Assembly (NCBI GenBank): GCA_003991915.1
Contig: RQTK01000290.1
Location: 374,591-438,590, forward strand
Source of the DNA: Elysia chlorotica
Lineage: Eukaryota > Mollusca > Gastropoda > Plakobranchidae
Reading direction: 5' to 3'
DNA length: 64,000 nucleotides
The notes below the pieces were generated by a model. The model did no database searches. It was not told the origin of the DNA and saw only the letters and a list, made by a program, of their open reading frames with translations. The position numbers and the translations under genes were made by a program. Below are positions 38,545-50,214 of the stretch, piece after piece. Every line of letters begins with the position of its first letter. Within the stretch, counting starts at the first letter, position 1.

Positions 38545-38850
38545 TGAACTCGCGCAGGTGGTAGAGCGTTGGTTGAGTATTGGTAGACTCTCTGAGAGTT
38601 CCGAACCTGATGGTTGGGTAGCTTTCAGTATAATAGTGAGCGGCTGAGACAAGAGCCCAGACTAGTCTAGTCTGAAATTAGAGTACAGGCTATATCGAAC
38701 ATTTCAGTCGGATTTTTTTCACCTATGACCGCTCATGAATACTGGCCCATGTCTCCCCGCACCGTCTCCATGAAACAGCACGTAAATTTTTTAAACGTAG
38801 TCTTGGAGCCCGCCCACAATAGAGTCTATATTGGACGTTAAGCAACAAAC
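38545..38850 (+). mobile_element. SINE, strongly diverged
   Basis: tRNA-like head (GCAGGTGGTAGAGCGTTGG) followed by CAGTATAATAGTGAGCGGCT, and later AACAGCACGTAAATTTTTTA, GTCTTGGAGCCCGCCCACAA and TTGGACGTTAAGC. An unrelated stretch of about 60 bp interrupts it. Confidence 0.65.
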
Positions 38851-39436
38851 CAATAACCCCCATATTCCCCTTTACGATCCTCAATCGAAATTGGCATTTC
38901 TGGGTCATAAACACGCTATTAAAATGGATGTTTGATGTTACTAATTAAAAATTAATTTTTCATTAGCCTATTAGGCCCCTAATTTCACCGATCTTATCAT
39001 TGATACGAAGTTTGACCTTATTATGTTAGGCTCTTACTAAGAGATCGGGCATGCTCGGAACATAGTGCTTATTCTCCAAGACATCTTGGGTTACAACAAA
39101 ACTAAGAATTTGCCTATTTTAATGTTAAAATTTAAACAAAGATTTAACGCTCGCACCACTTATTATCGGTTCAAAATGCTGTTAGTATGTTTAAAAACAA
39201 TGGTTTGATGATCTGCTCGTTTTGTTAGCAAACAGTGGGCGGTCCTACTCCTAGCTCCATTCAGCTTATTGCTTTAGAAAAGAAAAATAGTCTACTATTA
39301 ACGTTCATGTACATAGCCCGTCTTGTCAATGAACCATCTGAGGTAAGATATACAGAAAAGAAGCTATAAGTTGACCATAGATTTCTATTAATAGCACTAA
39401 TGATAGAAATCGGTGGAGGTGACGCAGTAAACCTAG

Positions 39437-39456
39437 TGACGTCACATTATGCAAAT
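39437..39456 (+). promoter_or_regulatory. CRE next to octamer motif
   Basis: TGACGTCA (39437-39444), a perfect palindromic CRE, is followed after 4 bp by ATGCAAAT (39449-39456), a perfect octamer. The pair lies 2.2 kb upstream of COPS8 and 1.4 kb from the NABP 5' end. Function is inferred only from motif identity. Confidence 0.4.
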
Positions 39457-39884
39457 AGCCTCTGTCTAAAAAAGGTAATGCTTCAGTGGGCACATGTGTA
39501 CCCACCGAAGCGCTTCAAAATTCTCGTTGTTACTATTTTAAGCAATCCAATCACAACAAAGGTTTTTTTTTCAATTGTAGGGCTTCAGGCGCTATTCTAC
39601 TTTCTTTCTTGGACCTTCATTCTTTTCTATTGGTTTTTTAATTTTCTTTCCGATCTTGAATGCCTCAATGGTTCAACAATAACATGGCAACCTCCATTGA
39701 GCCGGTTCTAGACGAAAAATCACTAAATCTGAATATTTTTGTGGGAAGAACTTTCAAAACTTTTTAAGTGATCAAGAAAAGGCGAGATACACTGAATGAA
39801 GTTTGTGTAAAATTAATGGTAGCGGCAATTTGTCTGTTGACAAAGCAAAATTTCGACTTAGAGACTCCACGAAGGCATATAGAG

Positions 39885-39887
39885 ACG

Positions 39888-39928
<41 letters not shown>

Positions 39929-40165
39929 GAGTTGGTTTACTCGTTCAACATTAGCAATATGTAGGCTATATTGTGGACGGGCCCCAATACTGACGTCTGA
40001 CAATGTTTTGTGTTGCCACACACGAGACAGGGTGGGGATACCATGACGCCTGTCTCAGCCGATCACATTAGACTGACACCGACCCAACCAGTAGGAAACG
40101 CAATCGCTATTGGTCGAACTCAGACCTTTTGCGTCGGACGCCGATGTTAAACCCTAGGGCCACCT
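39885..40165 (-). mobile_element. SINE, near full-length, inverted, with (TTG)n tail
   Basis: Reading the minus strand, a tRNA-like head (near 40150; GCGTCGGACGCCGATG is the head region in plus sense) leads through the family body to GGACG-type end and a (CAA)n tail, seen on the plus strand as (GTT)n at 39887-39928. Confidence 0.8.
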
Positions 40166-41228
40166 TTGTTTACGTTTGGGCTGACTTTCGATGAACTCAT
40201 CAAGGCAAATTCAAATTGAGAGGAAAGGAAAGAGAATGTAAGTAATTCTAGATCTACAATATATTGACCCATTTTTTTTTTTTGGGGGGGGGGGGGTAGA
40301 TTATGAATCTACCTCAGACCCATTCGGATCTATGCCATGGTTTACGATCTATAGAGACAAGATCTAAATCTAGGTCTAGAATCTAGATCTAGATCTTGTT
40401 GTAGATTACATAGTACTGGAAATGGTGTATACGTTGTCTAGATTCTAGGCTTATCCTTTATAATGAATGAGTGAATCTACTGTAGCTACATAGAAAATCT
40501 AGGCACGTTAAATGGCTTCTGTGCAGGTAGAGTCGGAACCGCACTGAGTAAGGATTACCAGGAATCGCAGGATTAGGCCTACTCTATGAACATTGTGTTT
40601 GTGGTTAGAAGTACGTGGTCGCAGTTAGCATGTACAGCCTAAGACTGCAGATAAGATGTCTTAAGTTTATTAACTGTTGTAAACTTTCTGAGACATTGTT
40701 CTTATACAACCCCTAGTCCAAGTCTATGGGCTAACTAGTCTAATATAGAAATAAAAAATTATTATCAAACCAATAGCCCCCGCCCCTTCCTTTTTTGCTT
40801 TGTTATAGACCTAGCTCCGTAAAAACGGCGTTATCTAGATCTGGATTCAGCTATGACAAAATACCATAAATTCATTAAGTGCCGTGCTTAATTGCAACGT
40901 TGCTGATAGCATGCCCCTCCTCACTTCCCGATCCATCATTGCTTTCAATATTTTCCCTAAGTTTATCAATTATGTGGCTCAGTCCATTATCTGTTCTCAT
41001 TGTTTTTTTTTTCCTGCTGTGCTTCTTTTCAACCATTCTGGTTGTCATTTCATGTTTCTGCTTTGATATTCTGATCACCAGCGGCAATAATGGTTACGGC
41101 TAAACGCCCCAAGCTTGTCGCCTTTTTTAGGCACGCCCTTCTGTAGATCTAAGCTACAGGCAAAGAGATTCCCCTATAAATAACCAGGCTACAGGCTAAG
41201 TTTAGTGTACATACCGAAGCATGCGCTT

Positions 41229-41483
41229 CTGTGGGTACACGGGGGGCGCGGTGGTCCTGGGTAGAACATCGGCTTCCGACGCAAAAGGTTCGGATTCGAG
41301 CCCTGGCGATTGCGCTCCCTACTGGTTGGGTCGGTGTCAGTATAATGTGACCGGCTGAGACAGGAGTCATGGCATCCCCGCCCTATCTCGTGTGTGGCAG
41401 CACATAAAATTGTCAGACGTTAGTCTTGGGGCCCGTCCACAATATAGCCTATGTAGTGCTGATGTTGGACGTTAAACCAACTC

Positions 41484-41545
<62 letters not shown>

Positions 41546-41557
41546 CTGTGGGTACAC
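41229..41557 (+). mobile_element. Full-length SINE with target-site duplication and (CAA)n tail
   Basis: The element is bounded by 12-bp direct repeats CTGTGGGTACAC at 41229-41240 and 41546-41557. It starts GGGGGGCGCGGTGGTCC, has box A (GTGGTCCTGGGTAGAAC) and box B (GGATTCGAGCCC), the shared body, GGACGTTAAACCAACTC and a (CAA) tail of about 60 bp. It ends only about 80 bp before the COPS8 start codon, so it is probably in its promoter or 5' UTR. Confidence 0.94.
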
Positions 41558-41636
41558 CTGTACCTACGGAAGCATTACCAAAAATACTTTTTATTTCTTT
41601 ACCTCCTCAAATAAGAGAACTCCATTAACCGGCAAG

Positions 41637-44600
41637 ATGGCTGCTGCTGTTGCAACTCCCGACTTTCAGCAGCTAAGTTTAGATTTGGAAAGACAAGAAT
41701 TGGAGGTAACAAAACGAACCGGCTTCTTACAATCAAAACCCAGAACGAGATATGATCTAAATCCAGGCACTAATACCATTGGGGGATTTCTAAGGTTTCT
41801 GTAGATTAGATCTTGATTAGTTGGTGGATTTCAAAGGTTTGGTTTCTGTAGATTAGGCCTAGATCTAGACTCTAGACTAAACAGAACTCTAGATTTCTAT
41901 CTAGATTTTCTAGATATTTAGAAATGTTCCGGATAGCGCCGTTGTAACAGGGCCCCAGTCTTATTTTAGGGTAGATTTCTAGACCCTGCAAATGCAATGC
42001 CTTACTTAGCATTAGGCCTACATTTATTTTTAAAATCTAGATTTGTTTTTAACAGGCTACCACATGTATACAGATCAAATTGGTCGTTTGGCATGATTAG
42101 GAATTCCAGATTCAAACTTTTTTTTTTTTAGGTTTCATTTCATTTTAAAGACGATTAAGTATGTAATCTGAGTGTATACTACTACATCTTCTAATTAGTT
42201 TAAATTTTTAAAATAAATTAAGAGACATTCATGATTCAAAGCAATTCATTCTTTAAAAATTAGTGGGAGTAATAAAATATCAATACTTTAAAAGCCGCCA
42301 GGATATGTCTGTTAAAAAAAACAACCAGCCTCTTATTTATTAAGGAATAAAAAAATCTAACCTGAACCGACCATTTTCTCTTATTTATTTTAAAATCATT
42401 ATCTTTCATTCAGAATGGGAACTCGCCTTGCACAGCCACTCAGTACAGCCAGCTGTTGGCTCTATATCTGCTACAGTGTGACTTGTAAGTACATTAACCT
42501 TTTCTTTTGCGGTTTACTTGTCAGATCGCTTTAGTTCATAAAAACATTAAACTCTTTGAGGCATCAGTTCCCCTTTTTTTTACGTCACAGTTAATGTTTA
42601 AAGCATAAGCTTGAGGTAAGGCATTTATATAAGTTTTAAGGTGTCCATAAAGGCATGAGGTTTGTCTTTAATAGTGGATTCCACTGTATGTAAATATTTT
42701 GTCAGACGTTAATGGATCTTTGCATTCAAAGCACTTATGTGGTATTATTCACATGAGCTTAAGGCTTTCCTAACTGCTAATGATTAGAAGTATAATATTG
42801 TGATTGGAACTGTCAGTTCAATTAAAACTCTTGGGCAATTGTTAGGGCTTCTTTAATTCCTTTTCTTTTCTTTTTTTTTTTCTTTGATCTTTGGTAAAAA
42901 CAAAGAAAAATAAACTTTAGAACAAAATCACTTGAATTAATAAATGAAGATTTTGTTTTGTTTTGCTTTATTGCTGTTTCAGATGCAATGCCAAGTTTTT
43001 GTGGAAAAGAATTCCTCAGACTGTGAAACAGGTTTGTAAGGAAGTTAAAAAAATCCTTCAATTATTAAACATTGTCTAAGAGACATAATTTGCTGATGTT
43101 GCCATTTCATGATGATAAGGACGCTCTTATACAAGTTAAACGGTAACACATTTTTTTTCAATTCTAGTCTATGAATTAGACCTATGTATTGAGTATCCGA
43201 AAAGAGAATATATCTTTAAACAAAAATTATGAAATTGAAATAGATACACTTTTATATGTTTTTGTTTTTTCACATAAAGTGAAAGTGATGTTTTAAAAAT
43301 AAGTATCAAATCAGAAATAGTTTTGATTGCAGAGAATTTAATACCTTATTATGTGAGTGAGAATAAAACATTAAAAAAAAAAGGTTACAATTTAAAATAT
43401 AGTGACATTTCGTCACCTCAGTTGTAGAACGTCCTGTCTCATTTATAAATAGTCATGATTTAGAGTATTTTAGAAATGAAATAGGACATTATACACGTGA
43501 CGTAACACTTTATTGTAATTTTGACTCTCAGGGTTGTGCAGAGCTGAGCAGTATCTGGGCAGTGGGTCAGAAGATGTGGTTGAAGGATTTCACCGGGACA
43601 TACGAAGCACTGCAAAAGGATTGGTCGGAGGATGTCAAAGTGATCATGACTTCTCTGCAAAGTGAGCAAGTGGAAATCAACACCATTTCTTAATACTCAT
43701 AATAGAAATCGAAGCATTTTCTCTGGGGGAGACGATCTGGGACAATTGGTTAGGTCCTTGTCAGTATAATGTGACTGGATAAGACAGGAGACATGGTATC
43801 CACATGTCTTTGTGTATCAGAGTGTAAAATTGTCAGAGGTTAGTCATGGGACTTGTCCACAATATAGTTGATGTTGGACGCTAAGTTACAACAACAGTTA
43901 GTTGTTCTAAGGTTTCTTCAGTTTGAACTTAGGGGTCTATGCCACGGGCTGAAACAGTGGTCCTGGTATCTTTGAATTGTGTAGCAGCACATCAGATTGT
44001 CTGACATATTAATAATATATCTTTGCACTATAGGGCCCTCCTTGGGAATCTAGGACGAAAACAAATTTTTCCTTTTCTCTTGATGGATGGGATAGATGAG
44101 TCAGTAGAATATGCAAATTTATTTGGAAAGAGCAAGGTTTAAATATTGATCAGACAGCTCGTTCTAATAAGTGACCATCTGAAGCAACGATTCTGGCATC
44201 CTGGCTCTCTCTGTGGGGCAGCATATTAAATTATGAGATGTTTGTTTGTCGTGGGACATGACCACAAGATAGCTTAGTTGCTGACAATGGATGTTCAGAA
44301 GCTTAACTAATAATTCTCCTGCTCTCATCTTGTTTACTAACTCAGTAGTAAACGCATTAGTAGTAACAAAGTAGTAAAGTATTAGAATTTTACCACTTCC
44401 CAATCATCTAAACCATAAAACAGCAAGGTGTCAATAAAAATGGTTTCATCTACACTTTTTGCACTTTTTAGATAAACGTAATCAAGAGTTTTGGACCATT
44501 AGTATCACAGGTGTATGATTAGGCCATTATAAGTCCTAATGTTTCTTTTATTTTATAAACATGCTCACATTCTCTACAGTTTTTGTTTTGATGATTCTCC

Positions 44601-46541
44601 TGTACAATCTGAATCTTATAAAACTGTTATCTCTAATTTTAACAAAACTGCAGATAGAACCCCCTTTGATGTCACCTCTAAAGACGTGTCTATCAACTAA
44701 TGTTCAAATGTAACCTTTCTTAGACCTTCTTTTGTCCTGCTGAACCTGACACGAGTGTTTGTACCTTTGATTCTCCTCTCCACCAGACTGTGTGAGGAAG
44801 AGAGCGCTGAGACTGGTCCGGCTGGCGTACTCCTCAATCGGAGCGGACGACTTTGCCACATTTGTTGGGATGCCTGTCGACAAGGCTATTCAAGGTAAAC
44901 AACAATAATCCTTTTTAACTTGTTCCCATCATACTGCACACATGTTGTGGGCATTGATATGCTCTTGTGCTAGCACATCTTTGCATTAAAATTCACAACC
45001 ATTCATTTGGAAATAATAAATATCAAAGTCGGAAGAGCACAGATTAATGTAATGCTTGCATGAGTTTTTCAGAGTGTTGACTTCCAAATAGTTAGATGGA
45101 CAGAAAATGACTAAATCAAAGGAAGGGCTGATCCTCGCTGCTGCTGCTGCTGCTGCTGCTTTTCTAATAATAATGAATTTACTAGTGGGATACTATTCCA
45201 TACTTTGGGTGCTGCATGGCTAAAAGCTCTTTTGCCATAATTTATCAGATTCATTACCTCCTTATGGTAATTAGCAAAAGCTGCTAGCCTCTAGCCATCT
45301 AGTCTTTACCCCACTTAAATAACAAAAATATAAACAATTACACATTTTACATTTGAAACATTTAGTTCTCTGTTTGCTTAATTAACCTTTGTTTTAAAAT
45401 ATTTTTTATATTCACAGCCGCACAATCTGAAGGTTGGGAGGTTGATCTACAAAACAGAATTATCACACCTGAAAAACTTGGTAAGCATCTGTTAGGAAGA
45501 TGTTGCTTTTTTAGCTGGCATCATCTATTCACCTTTTCCTATCATGCCACACACCCGTTGTGCGCATTTATATGCTCTTGTGCTAGCACATCTTTGTATT
45601 GATCTGCATACCTTTTAATTCAAAATAATAAACATCTAAGCTTCTAAGGTGTATACATTTGTGAAAATTCTCCAAAATAGTTTGCACACAAGAGCACGAT
45701 GTGAAAAAAATATAAATATTTTATGGACTGGACAGTGGTCAATTCAAACTTTATCATGTCAAGAACTAAAAACTTCCACTCGCCGTAGAGAAATAATGTT
45801 GGAGGTGAAATATAAATGTGAATGAGTTGATTCCTATTTCTCATAAATTATTATTATTTTATTTTTTAACCCAATTCCTGATAGACAGCTTACTTAAATA
45901 GAGACACATTTCCCTTTATTTTCCTTAAAAATTGCATTTTTTCTCTCGTCGAGTCTTATTTTAGATTAATTTTTTACACTAACCTTTAGATGCTCATAAA
46001 TTTGAAGCTAGAAAACAATTCATCCTCCGAAACTTAGTGCAGGCATATGGTTTGGAATTTATCTATGTGTGTTCAGGTTTTATTGGCTGGTTTTTATCTT
46101 GTTATTCCAATCAATACCGTGGGAGGGGGGGGGGGCTGGCTCATGTGATTGAGCTTTATTCTCCCAGTTGTGGGATCATCGCCTGTATGAAACCATCAAT
46201 TAATCAAGAGATTTATGTGTCTGGTTTCTTCCCCTACTGGTTGAATGGATGTCAGGATGATGTTATCGGCTAAGAGAGGAGTCAGGTCTCCCTTCACTGT
46301 TTTGTGTGTGGCAGCAAAAACTGTCAGATGTGTTAATTTCGGGGCCCATCCACAGTATAGCTTAAAATGTGCTGACATCGGACGTTTAACAAAACAAAAA
46401 ATGAACAAATTCAAACAATAAAATGAATACCATTTAATTAATCTATTTTTTTTCTTCCTAGAACCACCCCCAGCACCAACGATCATGAGCGACCAACACT
46501 TATCGGTCCTGACAGACTATGTGACTTTTATGGAGAACTGA
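41637..46541 (+). CDS. COPS8: COP9 signalosome complex subunit 8
   Basis: Seven exons (41637-41705, 42414-42484, 42983-43031, 43532-43661, 44787-44894, 45418-45480, 46462-46541) join in phase to 189 aa. Clear family segments are YSQLLALYLLQCDL, AKFLWKRIPQTVK, LSSIWAVGQKMW, a CVRKRALRLVRLAYSSIGAD run, DDFATFVGMPVDKAI, EGWEVD and the ending LTDYVTFMEN, which closely matches the human C-terminus. CSN8 is a small PCI-type subunit of the COP9 signalosome, which removes NEDD8 from cullins. The ATG (GGCAAGATGG) is in good context and is followed by Ala residues. Human CSN8 has 209 aa; about 16 residues before the final Pro-rich segment are missing here, and no exon for them was found in the last intron. 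The sixth and seventh exons join in phase 1 without them. Confidence 0.97.
43735..43900 (+). mobile_element. SINE, 3' part, diverged
   Basis: TATAATGTGACTGGATAAGA, GACATGGTATCC, TAAAATTGTCAGAGGTTAGT and GATGTTGGACGCTAAG match the family body. A further very decayed copy follows at about 44160-44310. Both are in a COPS8 intron. Confidence 0.65.
44915..45050 (+). repeat. Interspersed repeat (CTCTTGTGCTAGCACATC family), copy 3
   Basis: Contains TTGATATGCTCTTGTGCTAG, CACATCTTTGCATTAAAATT and AATAAATATCAAAG. A second copy lies one intron further on at 45530. Confidence 0.7.
45530..45700 (+). repeat. Interspersed repeat (CTCTTGTGCTAGCACATC family), copy 4
   Basis: Contains TCATGCCACACACCCGTTGT, ATATGCTCTTGTGCTAGCAC, ATTGATCTGCATACC and AATAATAAACATC. 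It lies in the last COPS8 intron. Confidence 0.7.
46115..46395 (+). mobile_element. SINE, near full-length, diverged
   Basis: GGTTGAATGGATGTCAGGAT, GTGTGTGGCAGC, GGGGCCCATCCACAGTATAG and GCTGACATCGGACG match the body. The head is weak. It lies in the last COPS8 intron. Confidence 0.7.
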
Positions 46542-46562
46542 GGGGAATCAACGTGCCATGGG

Positions 46563-49112
46563 AATAAATCTTTGAAATTTTTACATTTCCTTTGAAGAAT
46601 CAGAATTGATGAATTCTGCATAAATATACAATTATTTGCTGAGTTTGTAAGACCATAAAAATTTTGTCTGAATCCCAGGTCATTATGATTTTATGTGCTT
46701 AGTAAAATAATTTTTGCCTAAAAAACAACAAAAGGAAAAAAAAAAAAAACAAGAATCACGAGCTCAGCCACTATCAGGGCTGCCAATCTTATGCCAAAAA
46801 AGATTATTTGTTAAAATTTTGTTACCCTTTTTTCTCCTCAATATGTACGTTTAGATGTTTGCCGTTAATGCAATGGTTAGGGTGTTGGGCCACTAGTTGG
46901 AAGGAGCAGGGTTTGATTTCCGATGAGGATAACTATTTTGCTCTTGAGCCCCCTGTCGCCTGTCTCACATGATGGAGGCTCAGGCTCTTAAGCCACGGCG
47001 CTAGTACAGTGCAGCAAGGAAAGCCTATGGCTACCGTCTTCACAAACGCTGCACTGTCTCACGTTTGGCAGCACATAAAATTTCAAGATGTTAGTCTTGG
47101 GGCCCGCCAACAATATAGCTTAAATAGTGCTGACAATCGACTTAAAGCACCAAAACTGATAAACAAACGAACCTCACAGATACCGTTTGCCTAGTACAAT
47201 CAGGACCCTGACTCTTGGTTACCCAATGCTCTGTCGAGAGCATGGGACTAACTTTACCTACTCTGACTATAGACGGCTGTCTGGGTAGGCAGCTCTGAAC
47301 TATCCTTTGTAAGAGGAAGTGAGGGGCTAAAACACTGCATGAGGAAACAAGTACGGTTTGTGCAGGCTCTTGCAGTAGCTGAGGCTTCAAGTTCCACAAC
47401 ATATTGATCTTGAAAGGAACTTTTATATGGGCCTCCTGTTGCAAAATTGTTCAGTTAAGAGTAAGAACTGAAATCAACAAAAGCGAAAGAAATTGTGTGT
47501 GTGAATGATGGCTTGATTTATGTATTTTTTCAGTTGAAACAATGAGTTCTTGTGAAGTTTGGTTGGTCTAGTCTGGTAATTATGTGGACTTTATGAGTAT
47601 AAGTATGACTGTTGATTTGTACACATCATCCATAAATCAGGTTGCGTGTCACATTTAAAAATTTATATTAAACTTGAAGAAATAAGTAAACCAATTGTGT
47701 ATTTTGTGTATTCTTCTTTTAATGTATATTGCCTTTAAAAAAAAAGTATATATAATATTAAATGTAATGGTGAAGAGAATATCTGCATAAACTTTGTTTG
47801 GAGAAAATGGTTTATAGTTTGTTAAAGTATGTCAATAACAGAAATTATGTGAAGGGCATTGATATTTTATTGGTATGTATAATGTTCCGACTTCAGATAA
47901 TAACTAGACAGCTAATTATGAAATTTACATCAACAGCAACAAAATAAAACAGTAAAATTACGCAATTTATTGCAGTTTAACACCATTCAAGGAAAAACAA
48001 TGGTTCATGGATGAATTGGATTTGACCGTGTTTTAATGTGGAAAGCTAGCATTATGTTGTATCATAGGTTAAGTGGGTGAGATTTAAGTGTTTTTCAATT
48101 CCTTGTAATGACCATGTTTTAATTTATAGTTCTTGTTATTGCTGCCAATAAAACTTTGCCAAAAAAAACCTAAAAAAAACGACAACAAACAAACGTATGC
48201 CCACTCATTCTGGCTTAACAAAAAGTACCCCATATCAAATTTTAATTTAAACGTAACACTACCAGTTTAAACCCGGACCAAGTCGCCTTCGTCTCTACTG
48301 GCTGGTTTCAGTTATGACATTTATCCCCTGTCTTACCATGGAAAGTAGTTCGATGAATGTTCTAGTTAAACATTGATAGCCAGGTGGGGTGTGATATCTC
48401 AGCCGGTGTCCGACTTATAACCAAGTGTATCGCAGTTCACCGCTAGCTCGTTGACTTGGTCCCTACTGGTCAGTAAATGAGACCAATCGAGACAGAAATC
48501 CTGGTATCGCCGCTTTGTGGGGACAGCGTGCAAATTTGAAAATCTTCTGCCTTTGTAAACGTACTAGTTGGATGTACGTAAAAACACTTATTTCTTTTTA
48601 CAAACACATGTTTTAATCACAGAACACTGGCGATATTAACCGACTTATTGATAATCAAAGACTTGTCGACGGAAACTTAGGAACCTTATATTGTATTGAA
48701 TAAAAATATTTTTCGGTGTTTATGTAGATGTTTAGACCATATAAACATGTGTGCCTACTTATGGCTCCTATAATATTATTTTTATCACGCAATGTGTTTA
48801 TATAAAAAGGTTTCTAATTTTTAACAGTGAATATTCTTTTTTAATTTACAATCCAGAGAAGTTATAATACCAATCGACACATTTGGCCCGTGTTATGTTA
48901 AAACCATTATCACCTCATGAAAAAATTAGGGGGGTTTAGATTTTCTCTCTTGCCCTGCACATTCTAAATCTTTGAATATCTTAATTTCAAACCCACTATC
49001 ATTTTAATGAATAATCAAGCCATTTAATTTAAAAATAGAAGTGTTGAATTCACAAGCCTAACCCCTCAATCTATACATTCCCCAATCCCCTTTTTTCAAT
49101 CTTCTTCTCTAG
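46563..49112. other. COPS8 3' UTR and intergenic sequence
   Basis: AATAAA hexamers at 46563, 47943 and 48147 are candidate polyadenylation signals; the first is only about 20 bases past the stop. A CCTAGTACAATC-family repeat with a nested SINE fragment lies at 46950-47275, and a very decayed SINE at about 48390-48570. No other gene is seen. Confidence 0.5.
46860..47275 (+). mobile_element. Repeat of the CCTAGTACAATC family interrupted by a SINE 3' fragment
   Basis: A tRNA-like start (TGCAATGGTTAGGG and GGTTTGATTTCC) and CTCTTAAGCCACGGCGC precede SINE body sequence (CTCACGTTTGGCAGCACATA to about 47150). The outer repeat then resumes with GTTTGCCTAGTACAATCAGG and CTGTCGAGAGCATGGGAC. Confidence 0.6.
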
Positions 49113-49679
49113 ATTGATCAGGAACACAAGGAAGTTCTCTGTTCCCACAACGGCAATAGATCCTTGGCCATAACAGGAGCTGTGATTGACTTTGCGCTCA
49201 CGCTGGTCGTACCGTTCTGTCTGCTCATCTACATGAACGGGCGCATCCTGTACGTGGTGGCCTCCCTCACCAAGCGAGGCTCAAGCTCGGCCAGCAGGAA
49301 ACCTCGGGGGCGCCTCATGCGGTCCAGGTCTAGGTCCAGGTCTAGAGCAGTCGGCCGGGTGAAGGGCCGCGGGTCGGTGTCCAGTGTGTCCGGCTCAGAG
49401 TTTGGCCACGTGACGAGTCGCCAGTCGCCGCGGACCAGCCAGATGATTATCCAGCCGTCCATCACCGTGGGCAGTGAGATATCTTCGCGGAAGCGGGTCA
49501 GTTTTGAGGATGAACGACGGGTGTCCTTAGTGTTTAAAGAGGATGCAATACGATTTGATGAAGAAAACGGAAACCTCATAGCTCTCGGAAAGATCGTTGT
49601 GGTTGAGGACAATATTAAGACGAGTTCGGATAAAATGAGGTCCTCCGTTCCTCTGCGCATCCCTGGGCGAGAGAATCTC
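49113..49679 (+). CDS. GPCR-like exon: extracellular loop 2, TM5 and long loop 3 (fragment)
   Basis: After a good acceptor (TTCTTCTCTAG) a 189-codon frame opens with a loop segment containing Cys and an N-glycosylation site (LCSHNGNRS). A hydrophobic helix with the Pro typical of TM5 follows (LTLVVPFCLLIYMNGRILYVV). Then comes a long, basic, Ser-rich loop (RSRSRSRSR) and acidic stretches. This fits TM5 plus intracellular loop 3 of a rhodopsin-family receptor. TM1-4 and TM6-7 are not found nearby. The frame runs without a clear donor into a (TTA)n array at 49680. It could be one exon of a gene with distant exons, or a broken fragment. The receptor subtype and ligand cannot be told. Confidence 0.5.

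Positions 49680-49757
<78 letters not shown>
49680..49757. repeat. (TTA)n microsatellite
   Basis: About 78 bp of perfect TTA triplets directly after the GPCR-like frame. The poly-Leu reading across it is probably not protein. Confidence 0.95.
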
Positions 49758-49758
<1 letters not shown>

Positions 49759-50214
49759 TACTAATCATCATCGTCACCGTGGTGTTTATTGTTTTATTGT
49801 TTTTTTTTTATCATTCTTGCTACTGTTATTATTGCTTTTTTGGTGGTCCTTGTTGACCCAGGCCAACTAAAATTGCCTTTTATTTCTATAATGTCCACTA
49901 GATTTATATTCAGAATGCTGTCATTTAATATCCTCCGTATTTTAATATATGTTTGGAAATCCTCATCTGGATAAGTACAGTGTGTAATCGAGTTTTGACA
50001 TAGCGTCACAGCAAATGCAGGTAAATGTTGTCTACTTTTCAGAAAACTGTAAAGCTGTCCTCAAGCAAAGTGTTTGTCCAATCACGAATCATTGTGGCAC
50101 CTGCAGGATTGAATATTTTGTTAATAAAATTGTATACTTAAAAATTGTAATCAAAGTTATATTAGATAGATAGAATGCTATAGGCTATATTGTGGAATCA
50201 GCTGGTTTAACTTA

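Larger units (their letters stand above)
38091..41636. other. Intergenic region between divergent NABP and COPS8
   Basis: Contains a diverged SINE (38545-38850), an inverted SINE (39885-40165), a SINE just upstream of COPS8 (41241-41545), a CRE/octamer pair (39437-39456), and dense TCTAGATC-type palindromes around 40240-40520. No exon is supported, although a short ATG-led frame in good context (39683, MATSIEPVLDE) is present. Confidence 0.55.

Noticed and set aside
39683-39766. Short ATG-led ORF (27 codons) in good start context
   Set aside because: No homology, no splice donor and no downstream partner; kept only as a hint of a possible promoter area.
45990-46040. Possible missing COPS8 exon starting DAHKFEARK
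   Set aside because: The acceptor is fair, but the only nearby donor leaves phase 0 where phase 1 is required, and similarity to the human segment is weak.
47142-47444. Minus-strand 100-codon frame
   Set aside because: Lies in an interspersed repeat of the CCTAGTACAATC family, with no splice or domain support.
49229-49777. Minus-strand frame of 182 codons opposite the GPCR-like exon
   Set aside because: Shadow of the plus-strand frame; starts in poly-Asn from the TTA array and has no family features.
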